From Uloborus plumipes (Eukaryota; Arthropoda; Arachnida; Araneae; Uloboridae): DNA of 64,000 nucleotides. The notes below the pieces were generated by a model. That model searched no databases, was not told where the DNA came from, and was given only the letters and a program-made list of their open reading frames with translations. The translations under genes were made by a program, and so were the position numbers. This document shows, one piece after another, positions 62,085-64,000 of the stretch. Position 1 is the first letter of the stretch, and each line of letters begins with the position of its first letter. The stretch spans positions 248,001-312,000 of the forward strand of contig JAXGGA010000039.1 of assembly GCA_038373865.1 (NCBI GenBank), written 5' to 3'.

Positions 62085-64000
62085 GGGTCACCTGGGGTAA
62101 TTCCTGGTCAAAAAGCATTAACATCCAATTATCACAAAATCTATCTAAGTTAGAGTTACAAATTTTGGTATGGAGGAAGCACATTGGGATGTCCATCGAA
62201 TAAAATATTCATGCTATCAACAATACATAATGAACTTGAGTAATTGTCGTTAATTAGTGACCAGGAATTACCCCAGAGATGGGGTAATTCCTGGCCACTT
62301 ACGGGGCAATTATTGGTCACTCAAATGATTGATGAAAATGCATACATTTTGTAAGCACATTATTAATACAAGTTATTAAACTAATTAGATAAAGAATTTA
62401 TTTATATACAGGGTGTCCACTCCAATCGTGGACCAATAGCTAATTTCTAAACCGTTAGAGATAAGCATATAGTTTATTTAGGAAAAAATCTCCAAATTAT
62501 GAAAGGAATTTTGTGTCTATTCAATGTTTTTCAAAAAATCAAATTTTGAAAGAGTTACGAAATTTAAATTTTTATACAGCCCCCCAGTCCTATCAATCAT
62601 ATTTAGTAAAACATTCTTGACACTGTAACGTTTAAAACTAAAAAAAAATCACTCTTCTACGACAAAAATTGACCGAGTTATGACGTTTTGAAAAATCAAG
62701 ATTTTGCATTGTTTCATGACGTCATCGAGAGATCGCTTAAGGGACCGTATGCGAAATCCTTCAAAATCTTGATTTTTCAAAACGTCATAACTCGGTCAAT
62801 TTTTGTCGTAGAAGAGTGATTTTTTTTCAGTTTTAAACGTTACAGTGTCAAGAATGTTTTACTAAATATGATTGATAGGACTGGGGGGCTGTATAAAAAT
62901 TTAAATTTCGTAACTCTTTCAAAATTTGATTTTTTGAAAAACATTGAATAGACACAAAATTTCTTTCATAATTTGGAGATTTTTTCCCAAATAAACTATA
63001 TGCTTATCTCTAACGGTTTAGAAATTAGCTATTGGTCCACGATTGGAGTGGACACCCTGTATATATAGCTAATTAAACACTGTATTTAGTTTTTTTTTAA
63101 GGAAGAATGCAATTGTTTTCAACATAATAGCTTTACTTAATAAAATTTAGCCAAAATACTTTTTATACACTTTGTATGCAATAGCTACAGCTTTTATATC
63201 TGTTGTGAATGAATCTTCACCTACCAAATAAATAGGTCCATAAAAAATATGGTGCACATGCACCATACACACTGAGCACATGCTTCTGTCTGTTATGAAC
63301 AGGTTAAGGTGAACAGTTAAGTGAATAGTACAATGCAGTTACAATTAAGCATTTTTCTTAGTATAATTAAGAATAATTATTAAAACTTATAAAATAATTG
63401 GATGAAATTTAACAAAGAAATATTCAGTATATTGTATACTTATCATTAACAGATAAGAATGTTACATTGCGGTTACAGTTAACTTTGCAGTTAAGGCTCA
63501 CAGAGTTACATATAGTTTAAATCAATAACATATGTCAATAATAGGTGAAATAATAATCCATAATTATTAAAAAAAGGACTGACCAGGAATTACCCCACTG
63601 ACCAAGAATTACCCCAGTAGCCAGGGGCATTATTTGGAGCCTTCCTGCAAATTATTCAAAACAATAATGGTAAATCCAAAACTATTTTTCAGTAACTGAC
63701 ATGGTACCTAATTCAACCAAAAAAACGAAAAAGAAAAATATTCGGAAGTTTGAGTTTGATCACGATCTTTGTACAAATGTATCAAAACTAAGGCCAATCT
63801 TGTTTTACGAAATTTAACAAGCGATTTTAAAAAGATTTTTTTTTCAAAATAAATACACAGTCAACTCATAATTAAGTAATGAATTGCAATGAAGATAGTT
63901 CAGAGTACCTCTGTGATTTTTTTTCATTTTGCTGAAGGATTATTAAGACATAAAAAGGACTGTGACCAGGAATTACCCCAGAAACTTGCTGACCAGAAAT
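62085..64000. mobile_element. Element with repeated 'GGGGTAATTCCTGGTCA' phrase, runs off the window
   Basis: Begins after TA (62083-62084) with 'gggtcacctggggtaattcctggtc'. The phrase or its inverse recurs near 62263, 62282, 63580, 63597 and 63965, and a shortened form near 62303. The layout matches the elements at 44581 and 54614. The right end is outside the window. A hairpin element is nested inside (62409-63059). No transposase seen. Confidence 0.65.
62409..63059. mobile_element. 651-bp near-perfect hairpin (foldback) element
   Basis: Ends CAGGGTGTCCACTCCAATCG (left) and its inverse (right), flanked by TATA/TA. The two ~300-bp arms differ at only a handful of positions over their length and enclose a ~53-bp loop (about 62706-62758, with 'catgacgtcatcgagagatcgcttaaggg'). 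No coding sequence. A transcript across it would fold into a long double-stranded hairpin. Confidence 0.88.

Overview
The window is eukaryotic genomic DNA: very AT-rich, with introns, GT/AG splice sites, long homopolymer runs and many DNA-transposon remnants. The only host gene I can support is the 3' end of a Dscam-family immunoglobulin-superfamily receptor on the + strand (seven exons, 1824-18119). The visible part encodes the second half of one fibronectin type III (FNIII) domain, one whole FNIII domain, a membrane-spanning helix, and a cytoplasmic tail of only about 127 residues. Base composition, intron sizes and repeat types fit an arthropod. The short tail resembles the shortened Dscam genes (sDscam) known from chelicerates, so a spider or related chelicerate is my best guess. 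That is an inference, because the N-terminal part lies outside the window.

Layout. 1-18.1 kb: Dscam exons separated by introns of 0.4-6 kb. The introns hold a decayed pogo/Tigger element (2.5-3.8 kb), two nested MITEs (7.5-8.45 kb), a decayed Tc1-like transposase (9.06-9.8 kb), and a tandem pair of Helitron-like repeats filled with a 72-bp minisatellite and split by a Harbinger-type MITE (11.5-14.65 kb). 18.1-19.5 kb: probable 3' UTR and downstream sequence. 21.7-26.5 kb: a ~147-bp satellite with A/B alternation, interrupted by a 3,657-bp foldback-like element. That element has ends made of ~16-bp tandem repeats, a clear 8-bp target duplication, and an inner palindrome carrying tRNA-like Pol III boxes. 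27.9-30.6 kb: a TA-flanked element with ~600-bp inverted repeats around a decayed gene of an arthropod transposon-associated protein family I cannot name, with a 435-bp Helitron inserted in it. 35.07-36.04 kb: another non-autonomous Helitron. 42-64 kb: mostly transposons. There are several TA-flanked elements whose ends carry a short 'phrase' repeated inside the element, two piggyBac-type elements with TTAA duplications (one with C-terminal transposase remains and a tRNA-derived SINE, one nested in another transposon), a second copy of the 0.55-kb 'CACTTATACG' MITE, and a near-perfect 651-bp hairpin element near the right edge.

No rRNA, functional tRNA, CRISPR or prokaryotic feature is present. 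Apart from Dscam, nearly all long reading frames lie in repeats or are chance frames in AT-rich DNA. The strongest leads are the foldback element with its pre-insertion site preserved by the satellite, the TIR element tied to an unnamed protein family, and the group of TA-flanked elements with internally repeated terminal phrases. All boundaries and alignments were read by eye; no search was run.
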